Positions 54,520 to 63,652 of a DNA stretch of 64,000 nt are shown here, in pieces. The stretch covers positions 18,496-82,495 of the forward strand of contig NZ_FRFA01000014.1 of assembly GCF_900143535.1 (NCBI RefSeq), in the 5' to 3' direction. The notes beneath the pieces were generated by a model, which saw only the letters and a program-made list of their open reading frames with translations, had not been told where the DNA came from and did not search any database. The stretch comes from Tateyamaria sp. Alg231-49. Its GTDB lineage: Bacteria > Pseudomonadota > Alphaproteobacteria > Rhodobacterales > Rhodobacteraceae. Numbering within the stretch: the first letter of the stretch is position 1; each line of letters begins with the position of its first letter. The position numbers and the translations under genes are program-made.

Positions 54520-55446
54520 TCAGACAACACGCATCGCACCATAAGCGCGTTGTCCGCGAAAAGATGATTTGAACCATGCAGACGCTTCTGCGTCCAAGTC
54601 TTTGATGTCCAAATCAAGGGCCTCGTTCAGTTCTGTACGCAACGCCTCGGATTCGGCGTCGCGCGCGCTGATGTCGCCGTAGGTTGGCGCGATCTTTTCT
54701 TTCCAAAAATAATCCGTCCAGCCATAGTTCGCGACGTTTGCAACGTCGAACCCATGAAGGGCCGTTTTGACGCAACCAAGCCGCGCCCCAAAGATCGCCC
54801 AATCCCCTCGATCCACATCCGCACCGACCGAACACCAGACCCGTAGTCTTTCGTAATTGCTTGGGCCGACGTGGGCTGGAAGAGCCTCCGCACGCGGTAG
54901 ATCCGGGTAGGCATCATATGCAAGCTGTCCGTCCGCGAGGTTCAGTTTCACACCCTCGCGAAACCCGGCCCGGAACGCCTGGTAGTCTGACCCAGTAACC
55001 ACCACTTCGGACAGCAATCGGTTGACCTGATAGTACGGTACGGTCCAGCAGAAATCGACGGCGCCCCGCTCATTGGCGGCATTCTCGTGCGTTTGAAGGG
55101 TTCGCAGCGTGCTCCGCGGCCAGATTTTGACCCCCCCGTTTCCATAGCTCAGGCCATTCACTGCGTTGCGCGCACTGAACGAAAAGACACGCGCCCGATC
55201 ACGTGGCGCCACGTCAAAGCGGGCGGATAGGAAGTCCGGGTCCAACAACAGATTGTCAGCGTCGATTGTGATGACATGCTCTGAGGTCGCCGCCTCGCCG
55301 GCACGACGATGCGCTGCATCGAACCCCTTGACGCCATGAACCCGCAAGGTGCGAGGCACCGCAGCGCTAATGCGCTCGAAATGCACATCTGCGTTCGGTT
55401 CGTCAAAGCTGAGAAAAACCACGTCACATGTGCTTAAATCTATCAT
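54520..55446 (-). CDS. Glycosyltransferase-like protein
   Basis: The ATG at 55446 overlaps the stop of the gene before it (ATGA); the open frame beyond is not supported. The 308-residue protein begins STCDVVFLSFDEPNADVHFERI and has HVITIDADNLLLDPDFL near 70, a DxD-like motif of GT-A enzymes, followed by GVKIWPRSTLRTL. It has no signal peptide or membrane helix. It is the third gene of a minus-strand operon with another glycosyltransferase. The acceptor is unknown. Confidence 0.75.
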   Translation of the reverse strand: MIDLSTCDVVFLSFDEPNADVHFERISAAVPRTLRVHGVKGFDAAHRRAGEAATSEHVITIDADNLLLDPDFLSARFDVAPRDRARVFSFSARNAVNGLSYGNGGVKIWPRSTLRTLQTHENAANERGAVDFCWTVPYYQVNRLLSEVVVTGSDYQAFRAGFREGVKLNLADGQLAYDAYPDLPRAEALPAHVGPSNYERLRVWCSVGADVDRGDWAIFGARLGCVKTALHGFDVANVANYGWTDYFWKEKIAPTYGDISARDAESEALRTELNEALDLDIKDLDAEASAWFKSSFRGQRAYGAMRVV

Positions 55447-55907
55447 GGGGCATCCCAATCGGCATTGCGCCCCAGATTGATGATCGCCGCCGGGAGCCAT
55501 TTCTTTCTCAGAAGATGGCGGCGCCATGCCAGATAGCTTGGCCAATCCAGATCGGCATCAAGTGGTGCGTTTGCAACGACATTTGGCAGCGTGTCATATG
55601 CGAGGTTCTCCGCAATCAATCCCCGAAAATCCACAAGGTCGACAACAAAGACAGGGACCATGTTCTTGGCTTTCGCGGTATCACGCACGGTTTTGAGATA
55701 CGTGCTGATAGTTTCCCATTCCAATCCTGTTACGTCCACCAGCATCACCGAAAGAAAGGCGTCTTCCCGCATAACACCTTCCGCATGAGGGCTGTCGGCA
55801 TTGAATGGCCACGCCGCTTCAAACGCGTTTGCAGGCCTCTCTTGTTCCTGCGCGAAAAAAGTACTTGGCTCTGTTGCCTTAGGCGGAGTTTCTGGCCCGG
55901 ACGTCAT
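55443..55907 (-). CDS. Unknown protein within the glycosyltransferase operon
   Basis: The 154-residue protein overlaps the genes on both sides by 4 bp. It has no signal peptide. A beta-alpha pattern (FLSVMLVDVTGLEWETI, MVPVFVVDLVDFRGLIAENLAYD) suggests a Rossmann-like or receiver-like fold, and the C-terminal part (WPSYLAWRRHLLRKKWLPAAII) is basic and aromatic. I do not recognise the family. The tight coupling suggests it works with the two glycosyltransferases. Confidence 0.62.
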   Translation of the reverse strand: MTSGPETPPKATEPSTFFAQEQERPANAFEAAWPFNADSPHAEGVMREDAFLSVMLVDVTGLEWETISTYLKTVRDTAKAKNMVPVFVVDLVDFRGLIAENLAYDTLPNVVANAPLDADLDWPSYLAWRRHLLRKKWLPAAIINLGRNADWDAP

Positions 55908-56989
55908 GGGGTAGATACCCGCGCGTGTTGGTGCATATGAGATAACTCCTCAAAAAGCGCACGCCATGTCGGACCAATCATTGCCCAGTCACGGGCGCGC
56001 ACGGCCTGTAACGCCTCTTTGCCGCGTGCGGCCCAAGTTTCCGGCCCTTCGTTCAGCGCCGCTTGCAGTGCGTCTGCCAACCCGTCGGGCGCATCTTGAT
56101 CGTACAGCACGCCTGTTGCGGGCGTTGTCACCACATCACGCAATCCCGCAGTGTCGCTCCCCAACACGCCACGGCCCAGTGTCTGGGCCAGAATGGCCGA
56201 TCCCGAGGTAAGAGAGTCTGTGTACGGCAACGCCACGATATCAGCCGCAGCATATACTTGGGAAAGATCTTCGTTCGTCAGAAATCCAAAACTGGCAATA
56301 ATACGCGGATCGTCTGGGAGCGACAGGTCAGCAACGTCAGATACCCTGTATCCGGCGAGGATCAACCGATCATCCGGCCCGGCCGTTTCCAAAAACGCAT
56401 CGATCAGCGCACTGGGCGCTTTGTAGGCCCGGATCTGACCGGGCAACAGCACCACGGTCCGGGCGGCATCAAGATCAAGAACGGCGCGTGCCTTGTCGCG
56501 CAGAATGGCCGGGTAAATTCCGTCGTAATTGCCGTGTGGAATGATGCGCACTTTGTTTAATGGCAATGCATGGTGCTGCATCGCCGCTGCGAGAGCGGGC
56601 AGCGAGTGGAGGTGCACAATGTCAACGAGTGTCAGAAGACCACCACGAATCTGCTCAGCAACTGCACGCTCGCGGGCGGTGTGCGGCAGCAAGTTGTGCA
56701 TGGTCCATACGATGCGTCCGCCGCCGTTGCGAAACTGAGACAGGGTATCAAGGAATGCTTCAGGCGAAAAACCGCCGTTGGAAATTGCCGCCGTCTCCCA
56801 ATGGAGATGCAGGATTTTCGTGGCATTCTCGGTGCCTGCTTCGCTGGTGAGAGCCTCAAAATTGGCGAGCGGCGATGCCACAACGGTCGGCCCAAGTGAC
56901 CGATAAAGTAAGGCCTGGTAGGGGTTAAAGTCACGGTAATCCGGAAAGAACCTGATTTCGGCTGGTCTTGGCGGGGCTGCATTTAACAT
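55904..56989 (-). CDS. GT-B glycosyltransferase (GT4-like)
   Basis: I use the ATG at 56989 (361 residues); a TTG at 56995 is the alternative. The fold is GT-B: the N-terminal part contains ILHLHWETAAISNGG and IVWTMHNLLPHTARERA; the C-terminal domain has VVLLPGQIRAYKAPSALIDAF, SFGFLTNEDLSQVYAAADIVALPYTDSLTSGSAILAQTLGRGVLG, the GT4-type nucleotide-sugar-binding region. It is the first gene of the operon of three ATGA-coupled genes. The glycan it builds is unknown. Confidence 0.82.
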   Translation of the reverse strand: MLNAAPPRPAEIRFFPDYRDFNPYQALLYRSLGPTVVASPLANFEALTSEAGTENATKILHLHWETAAISNGGFSPEAFLDTLSQFRNGGGRIVWTMHNLLPHTARERAVAEQIRGGLLTLVDIVHLHSLPALAAAMQHHALPLNKVRIIPHGNYDGIYPAILRDKARAVLDLDAARTVVLLPGQIRAYKAPSALIDAFLETAGPDDRLILAGYRVSDVADLSLPDDPRIIASFGFLTNEDLSQVYAAADIVALPYTDSLTSGSAILAQTLGRGVLGSDTAGLRDVVTTPATGVLYDQDAPDGLADALQAALNEGPETWAARGKEALQAVRARDWAMIGPTWRALFEELSHMHQHARVSTP

Positions 56990-57109
56990 GCCCAAACAAT
57001 GTCATGCGCCCGGCAAGTTGGCGAGGCACTTTCGAAACGGCCTTGCCGCTCATGTTGACACGATCAGATTTCGGTTCCTATCATGCCCTATTAAAGAAAA
57101 GGATTTTTC

Positions 57110-57430
57110 ATGCGCGGATGGGTCGTCGGTCGTATCGTGTCACTTATAGGCGTGTTGGGATTACCCGGTGCGGCACATGCTCAGGATTTCGGGAGCAGTG
57201 CATTCACATCACAGGCACAAGCAGAAAACTACCTTAAGCAAAACCCGACCGGCCCTCAGGCAAAGGCGGCGTTTCTGGCAATCGTCGAATTTCAGTTGGC
57301 ACGGGAAAACCCCGGATTTTCGCGGTCAGACATCGCGCAAGGTGTCAATCTTCAGGTGCCGGGCACACCGGCCAGCCCCCCTGTGACTCCCGCCAACAAC
57401 GAGCGAGACACCAGTGGGGACCTATACTAA
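57110..57430 (+). CDS. Small exported protein before the third caspase
   Basis: The ATG at 57110 has AAGGA 7 bases upstream. The 106-residue protein has a signal peptide (ends near AAHAQD), a helical middle (SQAQAENYLKQNPTGPQAKAAFLAIVEFQLARENPGF) and a Pro/Thr-rich tail. I do not recognise the family. It overlaps the caspase gene by 17 bp in another frame, so translation is probably coupled. It is separated by 120 bp from the divergent glycosyltransferase operon. Confidence 0.68.
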   Translation: MRGWVVGRIVSLIGVLGLPGAAHAQDFGSSAFTSQAQAENYLKQNPTGPQAKAAFLAIVEFQLARENPGFSRSDIAQGVNLQVPGTPASPPVTPANNERDTSGDLY

Positions 57431-60344
57431 GCAATTGACGGGCACTGGGTCTGGATGGCTGCTCGGGCGGCGCACCTTGGCCTGTTCTGTTGCAATCTTT
57501 GTAAGCATGGCTGGCATTCCGGCGATGTCTCAGGACAGTGCCTCGCGGGTTGCCCTTGTGATTGGCAACTCGGCCTATCAAAACGTCGAAGCACTGCCAA
57601 ACCCGGCCAATGATGCCCGTCTTATTGCCGAGAAACTCTGGGAATCCGGCTTCGAAGTCATCGAGAGTATCGATGCGGACCGCGAAACAATGCTGGCTGA
57701 TCTGGCGACTTTTCGCAGTCGCCTGCGCGAAGGTAGCGAAGCCCTGTTTTTCTATGCCGGGCATGGCGTTCAGGTTGGTGGGCGCAACTATCTGCTTCCG
57801 GTCTCAGTCATCCCATCGTCCGTCGATGACCTTCGCACGCAATCGGTTGATGCACAGCTGTTCGTCGACATCATGGACGGTTCAGGCGCGCGGTTGAATA
57901 TCATCCTGCTTGATGCCTGCAGGAACAACCCGTTTGCAGGCATGGAAACAGAGGACGCAGACGAGATTGCAACCCGCGCAATCACCATCGGTCAGTCCCG
58001 TGAGGAAGTGCAACGCGGGCTGGTTCTTTTGTCCGAAGCGTCATCAGGCGGGTTGGCCGAAATGACGGCGGGCGACAGCGAAACAATGATAAGCTTTGCC
58101 ACGGCGCCGGGTGCTGTGGCGTATGATGGCGTCGGTCAGCACAGTCCCTACACTGAATCTATTGCTGAAAGCATTGACGAGCCGGGCATCGAACTGGCCG
58201 AGCTTTTCCGGCGTGTCCGCGGCGGCGTAAGAGAGCGTACCGAAGGCCAGCAAATCGCGTGGACAACAAGCACGCTTGAGAACCCGTTCTATTTCAAACC
58301 GGACACAGGCGATCTGCGCACATCAACCACAGGCCTTGGCACCGAAGGGGACACGTTGGGTGCATTGCCCCCCCAACGCATCGTGGATCGCGTGTTTTGG
58401 AGGTCTATCCAAGGCACGGAACGGTTAGACGCGTTTGAAGCCTACCTGAAGACCAGCCCGGACGGAGCATTTGTCGAAGATGCAGCCGCAAAGGTTGTCG
58501 CATTGGGAGGCAACCCGGACGCCATTCTGGCTGTTGATCCCGCATTGCCTGATCTGCAACAGCAGGCGGGCGACCGACAAACCAGCTACAAGGCAGATGT
58601 CGTCGACCGGTTGGCACGTAGTCAAAATGCAGTGCCTATTGGAGTTGGACCGTTCGAAATAGCGCTGACTGATCAGACCAGCGACGGCTGGGTTCATGTT
58701 TCTCGCGCGCCGCGCCTTGGTGCGGTGCGTTCGGCAGACGGCGCCGCATTTGATCAAGGATCCGTCCATTATGTGCGAGCAGGCGAGATCTCTGAGTTTC
58801 AGCCGCATATTGGATCAAACGGTGGGTTAGAAGCGCTTGAAGGCCAAGTGCTTGGCGCAGGCGGCGCGACAGAACCAGTACAGGTCTCTGTCGAGAGTTA
58901 TGTCGATGCCTGCGACATGCTGGCGGGCAACCCATATGACGGCAAACGGGTGACGGCAGGCACACGCCAGTTCATTCTTGATCGCAACTTTGATGGCGCC
59001 ATTGTCACCTGCGAACTCGCTGTTGAACGGCATCCCGACGTTGTGCGTTTCTGGGCGCAACTTGCCCGCGCCTACCGCGCGGCAGGACGATATGAGGAAG
59101 CGCGAGACTGGCAGGTCAAGGCTGTTGAGGCAGGTTACGTGAATGCCATGGTCTATCTTGGCCAGATGCATCTAGACGGGCAGGCCGTGGCACAGGATTT
59201 CGCGCGGGCATACGATCTTTTTGAAAGTGCTGCGGCAGAAGGGGACACAGCGGCCCTGACTGCGCTTGCATGGGTTCACCGCGCGGGTGTGGGGGTGCCG
59301 CAGGACTATGCGGTTGCCCGCAAGTTCTATGAACGCGGAGCGGCGCGCGGAAATGACTGGGCCATGACAAACTTGGGCGAGTTTTATCAAAAAGGGTTCG
59401 GTGTTGAACGCAACCCGCAAGAAGCAGAACGTTGGTATATTCAGGCCGCCAAATCAGGCGAATTGACCGCGCAGACCCGCCTGGCCCGGATGTATCAGGA
59501 CGGCGATGGCATCCCTCGCGACTTTGATCAGGCCCGTTTCTGGTTTGAAACGGCGGCCTCTCGCAAGGTCCCGAACGGCATGACCCGACTGGGTATCATG
59601 TACGAACAAGGTCAGGGCGTACCGACGGACATTGAAGCAGCCGCGCGCCTGTATGTGCGCGCAGCGCAAGAGGGAGACGGCGAAGCCTACTTCCGACTTG
59701 GCAAACTCTACGCGTCTAAGACCCCGCTGTTTGATGATCCGTCGCGGGCCGCTTTGCTACTGGAACGCGCCATCACCGAACGCGTTTATGGCGCTGAACG
59801 GGAGCTTGCAAAGCTGTATGAATCCGGGCGCGGCGTTCAGAAAGATATGTCGAAAGCACGCGAGCTTTATAGTGTGGCGGCCGAAGGAAACCCGTGGGCT
59901 GCACGCGACGCAGGCCGGGCATTTGCGTCGAATGACGGCGTGACGGCCGACTTCGCCAGCGCAGCGACGTGGTACCGTCAGGCAGCTGAAGGCGGTGTGC
60001 CATGGGCCGCGCTGGACCTTGCCAAAATGACCGAAGCGGGGCGCGGCGTTGTTCAAGATAGAACCGAGGCGTTGGCGCTTTATGCAAAGGCGCTTAGCCT
60101 TTCAGATGATGAAAACCTGGCCCGGTTGGTTGGCGATGCCGTTGCAAATTATAGCCAATCCGAATTCGTAACTGCCGCGCAGGTGATGTTAACGCAGGCA
60201 GGCAAGCAACCCGGTGTCGCCGACGGACAGTTGGGCGCCGGGACACGCCGCGCCCTGAACGAGGCATTTGCAGATCAGGGCGTGGACCTGCCTGCTGGTG
60301 CCATCACTATTGAAATTCTCGCCGTACTTGCGGCACTAAACTAG
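57414..60344 (+). CDS. Exported caspase with Sel1 repeats
   Basis: The 976-residue protein starts at a GTG inside the previous gene. An extended signal peptide (ends near AMSQD) is followed by a caspase domain with His117 (YAGHGVQ) and Cys169 (LDACRNNPF). A long middle region (about 300-560) of unknown fold leads to about nine Sel1 repeats (572-892), for example YLGQMHLDGQAVAQDFARAY and NLGEFYQKGFGVERNPQEAE. A peptidoglycan-binding-like end (about 918-976, PGVADGQLGAGTRRALNEA) closes it. Sel1 repeats serve protein-protein contacts. It is the second gene of a plus-strand operon with a lipoprotein and a glycosyltransferase. Confidence 0.88.
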   Translation: MGTYTKQLTGTGSGWLLGRRTLACSVAIFVSMAGIPAMSQDSASRVALVIGNSAYQNVEALPNPANDARLIAEKLWESGFEVIESIDADRETMLADLATFRSRLREGSEALFFYAGHGVQVGGRNYLLPVSVIPSSVDDLRTQSVDAQLFVDIMDGSGARLNIILLDACRNNPFAGMETEDADEIATRAITIGQSREEVQRGLVLLSEASSGGLAEMTAGDSETMISFATAPGAVAYDGVGQHSPYTESIAESIDEPGIELAELFRRVRGGVRERTEGQQIAWTTSTLENPFYFKPDTGDLRTSTTGLGTEGDTLGALPPQRIVDRVFWRSIQGTERLDAFEAYLKTSPDGAFVEDAAAKVVALGGNPDAILAVDPALPDLQQQAGDRQTSYKADVVDRLARSQNAVPIGVGPFEIALTDQTSDGWVHVSRAPRLGAVRSADGAAFDQGSVHYVRAGEISEFQPHIGSNGGLEALEGQVLGAGGATEPVQVSVESYVDACDMLAGNPYDGKRVTAGTRQFILDRNFDGAIVTCELAVERHPDVVRFWAQLARAYRAAGRYEEARDWQVKAVEAGYVNAMVYLGQMHLDGQAVAQDFARAYDLFESAAAEGDTAALTALAWVHRAGVGVPQDYAVARKFYERGAARGNDWAMTNLGEFYQKGFGVERNPQEAERWYIQAAKSGELTAQTRLARMYQDGDGIPRDFDQARFWFETAASRKVPNGMTRLGIMYEQGQGVPTDIEAAARLYVRAAQEGDGEAYFRLGKLYASKTPLFDDPSRAALLLERAITERVYGAERELAKLYESGRGVQKDMSKARELYSVAAEGNPWAARDAGRAFASNDGVTADFASAATWYRQAAEGGVPWAALDLAKMTEAGRGVVQDRTEALALYAKALSLSDDENLARLVGDAVANYSQSEFVTAAQVMLTQAGKQPGVADGQLGAGTRRALNEAFADQGVDLPAGAITIEILAVLAALN

Positions 60345-60353
60345 GAGCCAAAA

Positions 60354-60803
60354 ATGATTACCAGATCTCTCTCCGCTATCGCCTTAGCTCTCCCGCTCCT
60401 ATTGGCCGCCTGTGACGAGGTTCCTGTGTCAACCGGACCGTCATCTGGCAATGTAGAGCGCCTGAAGGGCTTAGGATACCAAGTGGCCGCCCAAAGCGAG
60501 AGCGGCGCGACGACCGTGCTGCGGTATAGTGGACCGATCAACGCGTCGGTCAAGTGCGGGCAGTCGTCCGGTCAATTTGGAACGGTGCAACCACGGACTG
60601 TCTCCGCCAACGGAACCGTGCAGGATTTCAAGCTGAACAGCTATCTGGTCTTGGCCAACGGCGCTGCGCGCGATGGGCTCTACGTGATCAGCAAGGCCAC
60701 GCGGTCGTCGTCTCGGGCATCAGCATCTTCGGTTGAAACGATTGCCTTCGAACCGGGCAAGAGCGGGCGTTTCGCGTCAGGTCTTACGTGTCGGGCGGGC
60801 TGA
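60354..60803 (+). CDS. Lipoprotein of unknown function
   Basis: The ATG at 60354 follows AGGAGCC, 9 bp after the caspase stop. The signal peptide ends in the lipobox LLAAC (Cys20), so the 149-residue protein is lipid-anchored. The mature part has a Ser/Gly-rich beta pattern and two cysteines (VKCGQSSG, LTCRAG at the end). It overlaps the glycosyltransferase gene by 16 bp. I do not recognise the family. Confidence 0.78.
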   Translation: MITRSLSAIALALPLLLAACDEVPVSTGPSSGNVERLKGLGYQVAAQSESGATTVLRYSGPINASVKCGQSSGQFGTVQPRTVSANGTVQDFKLNSYLVLANGAARDGLYVISKATRSSSRASASSVETIAFEPGKSGRFASGLTCRAG

Positions 60804-63037
60804 TAGCCGGATCACGACCCATTCAGGTCGACATCGCCATCGTCGCCGACATTCGCGTCGGTGATGTGGCCGCACCGTGCCATGCAGCAGCGGCGGCGGC
60901 GTTGCGCGATGCTGGGTATTCGGTAGCAGTTGTGCCTGTGATTTCAGGGGCAATCGCAACTGATCCGTACGAGGTGGACCGGCATATGGCCGACCTGCTA
61001 AATATCGGTGCTGTCCGACGTGTAGGGCCTGGCGCATCGATAAACTGCGGGTTGGCACTGGCATTTGATTCCAGGATCTTCGCAGGCACGCTGGCCTGTA
61101 TGCCACGGATTGAAGCCAAACAGCGCATCGTTACCGTCGAACGACCCGCAGCACTGACTGCGCTGGACCGGCCCACATTGGACCGGTTGCGGGAAAAAGC
61201 GGAAATTGCCATGGGTGGACCGATTGTATGGTCTCCAACGTCGATCACTGCGCGCGACGCCATGGCCTGCTCTGTTCCGGATTGGCCGGTGACAAACGAA
61301 AACTGGGCGCCCGTGGCACCGGATTATTCACATGTCCGCGCCGATGCTGAGGAACGCGCAAGGCCGACCATTGGTCGTGCCAGAATTGCGCGCGCGCGAC
61401 CTAATGGCGCTTGGCCCAGTCCGTTCCTTTTGTCGCCTCTGGTCTCATTACGGGAACGCGGAAAGCCTTTGGATGACACCGCAATCTGGCCACATGCCGC
61501 ACCGCGCGAAAACTGGCCCGAAAGCACCGTTAACCTTGCAGAGTTCTTTGCTAAAATTGATCTGTTGGCAAACCCGGATGATGCCGAGATTGACCCATTT
61601 CCAGCCGAAGCATTGATGGCGCTGTCAGCGGGTGTTGTCCCATGCCTTCCTGAAAGCTATCGCGAGTTGTTCGGAGGTGCGGCCGTCTACGGCTCGGACA
61701 CCGATCTGGTTCAGGCCGCAATCAACCTCAAACTCGAGCCGGGCCTGATGAGTGCTGCCCGGCAGAGCGGCGTTGCGTTGCTGCGTGAAGTCTTTTCCCG
61801 TGACACATTCGTTGCTCGGGTCAAAGAACACGTTGAACCATCTCGCGGTGTTTCCTTTGCGCCAGTTGTACATGCAGAACCCCGCGCTCGGGTTCTATTC
61901 TATTCCACCAACGGCATTGGCATGGGCCACCTTACGCGGCAGCTGGCCATTGCCCGACGATTGCCCGAACGTTTTCAGCCCGTTTTTGTGAGCCATTCTC
62001 GTGCGGTCGACACGGTACGACAGTTCGGCTTTGTGGGTGAGCACCTGCCCTACCATACCACCTACGGCGAAGCGCAAGCGCACTGGAACGTTGGTCTCGC
62101 CGCAGCACTCAGTACCGCGTTTGCTTTTTACAAACCACAAGTCACGGTATTTGACGGCAATGTTCCCTTCAAAGGGCTGCTTAATGCTCTTGCAGGTCGA
62201 CCAGGCATGGCGTCGGTTTGGGTCCGAAGGGCGATGTGGGGAGCAGGTCGAGACGCCGAAGCGCTTGATCGGGCGGCGGCGTTCGACCTTGTCGTGGAAC
62301 CGTTGGATCCGGCATGGCCGAACGACGAGGGCCCGACAGTCGCCTTGCAATCCGACGTCCGCGTGGTACCGTCGGTGCGCATCCTTGATCAAAACGAGAC
62401 CCCAAGCAGGCAGGATGCATGCGCGGCTCTCGGTTTGGATCCTTTGAAAACAAATGTGCTGGTTGCCACAGGCTCCGGCAACAACTTTGACATTGCCGGG
62501 ATAACACATCGCGTCATAGGTCGGCTGGATGGGCGCTTTGACCTCGGGCTTGCCGTGGCAGAATGGCAAATCGCCAAGGATCGACTGGACTTGCCGGACA
62601 CAATTTCGCGCCTGACCGGATATCCGTTCGCACAGTACTTGTCTGCGTTTGATTTCGCGGTAGCCGCCCCGGGCTACAACACCTTCTGCGAACATATGGC
62701 TGCAGGTCTTCCCACTTTGTGGGTTCCCAATGAAAACGAGCAAATGGACCGCCAGATTGACCGGGCGCGCTATGCTGTCGACCGACGGTGCGGCCTTATG
62801 GTGCGCCGCGATGCGCCCTTTGATGTGACACCTGCACTGGACCAACTTTTGGACCAAGAAACCAGGGATGTTATGGCACAAAATGGCCTGTCATTTGCCA
62901 AGCGGAATATGACGGAAAACGGGGCCAGTGTGATCGCAGAAACAATCGGGCATCTTGCAAGCTCTTCGATTGCCCGCCTTCCCATTGGCCCAGTTGCGGC
63001 CACAGAAACGGAGAAGGTTGAAGAACCAGTCTTGTAG
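60788..63037 (+). CDS. Large protein of two glycosyltransferase-like units in tandem
   Basis: The 749-residue protein starts at a GTG with AGG 6 bases upstream, inside the lipoprotein gene. Residues 1-365 end in a GT4-like region (DLLANPDDAEIDPFPAEALMALSAGVVPCLPESYRELFGG). Residues 366-749 form a second GT-B unit of the MurG/GT28 kind: LFYSTNGIGMGHLTRQLAIARRL at its start, VVPSVRILDQNE, and the C-terminal sugar-nucleotide region FDFAVAAPGYNTFCEHMAAGLPTLWVPNENEQMDRQIDRA. No membrane helix is visible. It may add more than one sugar. It ends the operon of the third caspase. Confidence 0.8.
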   Translation: MSGGLIAGSRPIQVDIAIVADIRVGDVAAPCHAAAAAALRDAGYSVAVVPVISGAIATDPYEVDRHMADLLNIGAVRRVGPGASINCGLALAFDSRIFAGTLACMPRIEAKQRIVTVERPAALTALDRPTLDRLREKAEIAMGGPIVWSPTSITARDAMACSVPDWPVTNENWAPVAPDYSHVRADAEERARPTIGRARIARARPNGAWPSPFLLSPLVSLRERGKPLDDTAIWPHAAPRENWPESTVNLAEFFAKIDLLANPDDAEIDPFPAEALMALSAGVVPCLPESYRELFGGAAVYGSDTDLVQAAINLKLEPGLMSAARQSGVALLREVFSRDTFVARVKEHVEPSRGVSFAPVVHAEPRARVLFYSTNGIGMGHLTRQLAIARRLPERFQPVFVSHSRAVDTVRQFGFVGEHLPYHTTYGEAQAHWNVGLAAALSTAFAFYKPQVTVFDGNVPFKGLLNALAGRPGMASVWVRRAMWGAGRDAEALDRAAAFDLVVEPLDPAWPNDEGPTVALQSDVRVVPSVRILDQNETPSRQDACAALGLDPLKTNVLVATGSGNNFDIAGITHRVIGRLDGRFDLGLAVAEWQIAKDRLDLPDTISRLTGYPFAQYLSAFDFAVAAPGYNTFCEHMAAGLPTLWVPNENEQMDRQIDRARYAVDRRCGLMVRRDAPFDVTPALDQLLDQETRDVMAQNGLSFAKRNMTENGASVIAETIGHLASSSIARLPIGPVAATETEKVEEPVL

Positions 63038-63310
63038 TACTCGCTGGCCCAACTGACACTGTCGCAGAGTTGTTTCGCTCCTTTGGCCTTTGTATTTCGC
63101 CGTAAAGGAGATTAATCGCCATGGGCGCGGTTTGTTAACGGTGTGGAAGCCGTTCCAAAATCCAGCCACGGGCAACATTCTTGCGAACGGCAAAGATGCG
63201 CCAAAGTTCTAAAAAATCTTGCGGTATTTACCTAAACTTGGATTGAGTTCTGTACCTGTCGGCAAAGGCCAGCCTCTTTACCCAGCCATGAATGCCCAGC
63301 GCTTGATCCC
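63038..63310. other. Convergent intergenic region with no gene
   Basis: These 273 bp separate the stop of the glycosyltransferase gene from the stop of the fliP fragment. I see no frame with a start and ribosome site. No strong terminator hairpin is evident by eye. Confidence 0.4.
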
Positions 63311-63652
63311 TCAAAAGTAACTTCTGACAAGGCTTCCCGCGATCAGGCTCCACCCATCTGCAACAACGAAGAATGCCAGCTTGAACGGAAGTGATACAAT
63401 GGCGGGTGGAACCATCATCATCCCCATGCTCATCAAGACAGCCGCCGCGACCAGATCAATGATCAAAAAGGGCAGGAAGATCAAAAATCCGATCTGAAAG
63501 GCCCTCGAAATCTCGGACAGCAAAAAGCTTGGGATAAGCACAGACAGCGGCGCGTCTGCGTCCAAATCGATCCCTTGAGTATCGGGTCGCAAGTCAGCCA
63601 TTGCACCAAACGTGACAGGGTCCAAACGGGCCGTCATAAACGCGCGAAAAGG
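63311..63652 (-). pseudogene. fliP: 3' fragment of fliP cut by an IS3-family element
   Basis: The minus-strand frame reads [21 protein letters not shown], then [64 protein letters not shown], which is the conserved C-terminal half of FliP, a core membrane protein of the flagellar export gate. The frame continues in the FliP sense to about 63652, where the insertion sequence begins, and meets a stop inside it. The N-terminal half is not in the window and may lie beyond the element. The fragment alone cannot work, so flagellar assembly is probably lost unless another copy exists. Confidence 0.85.
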
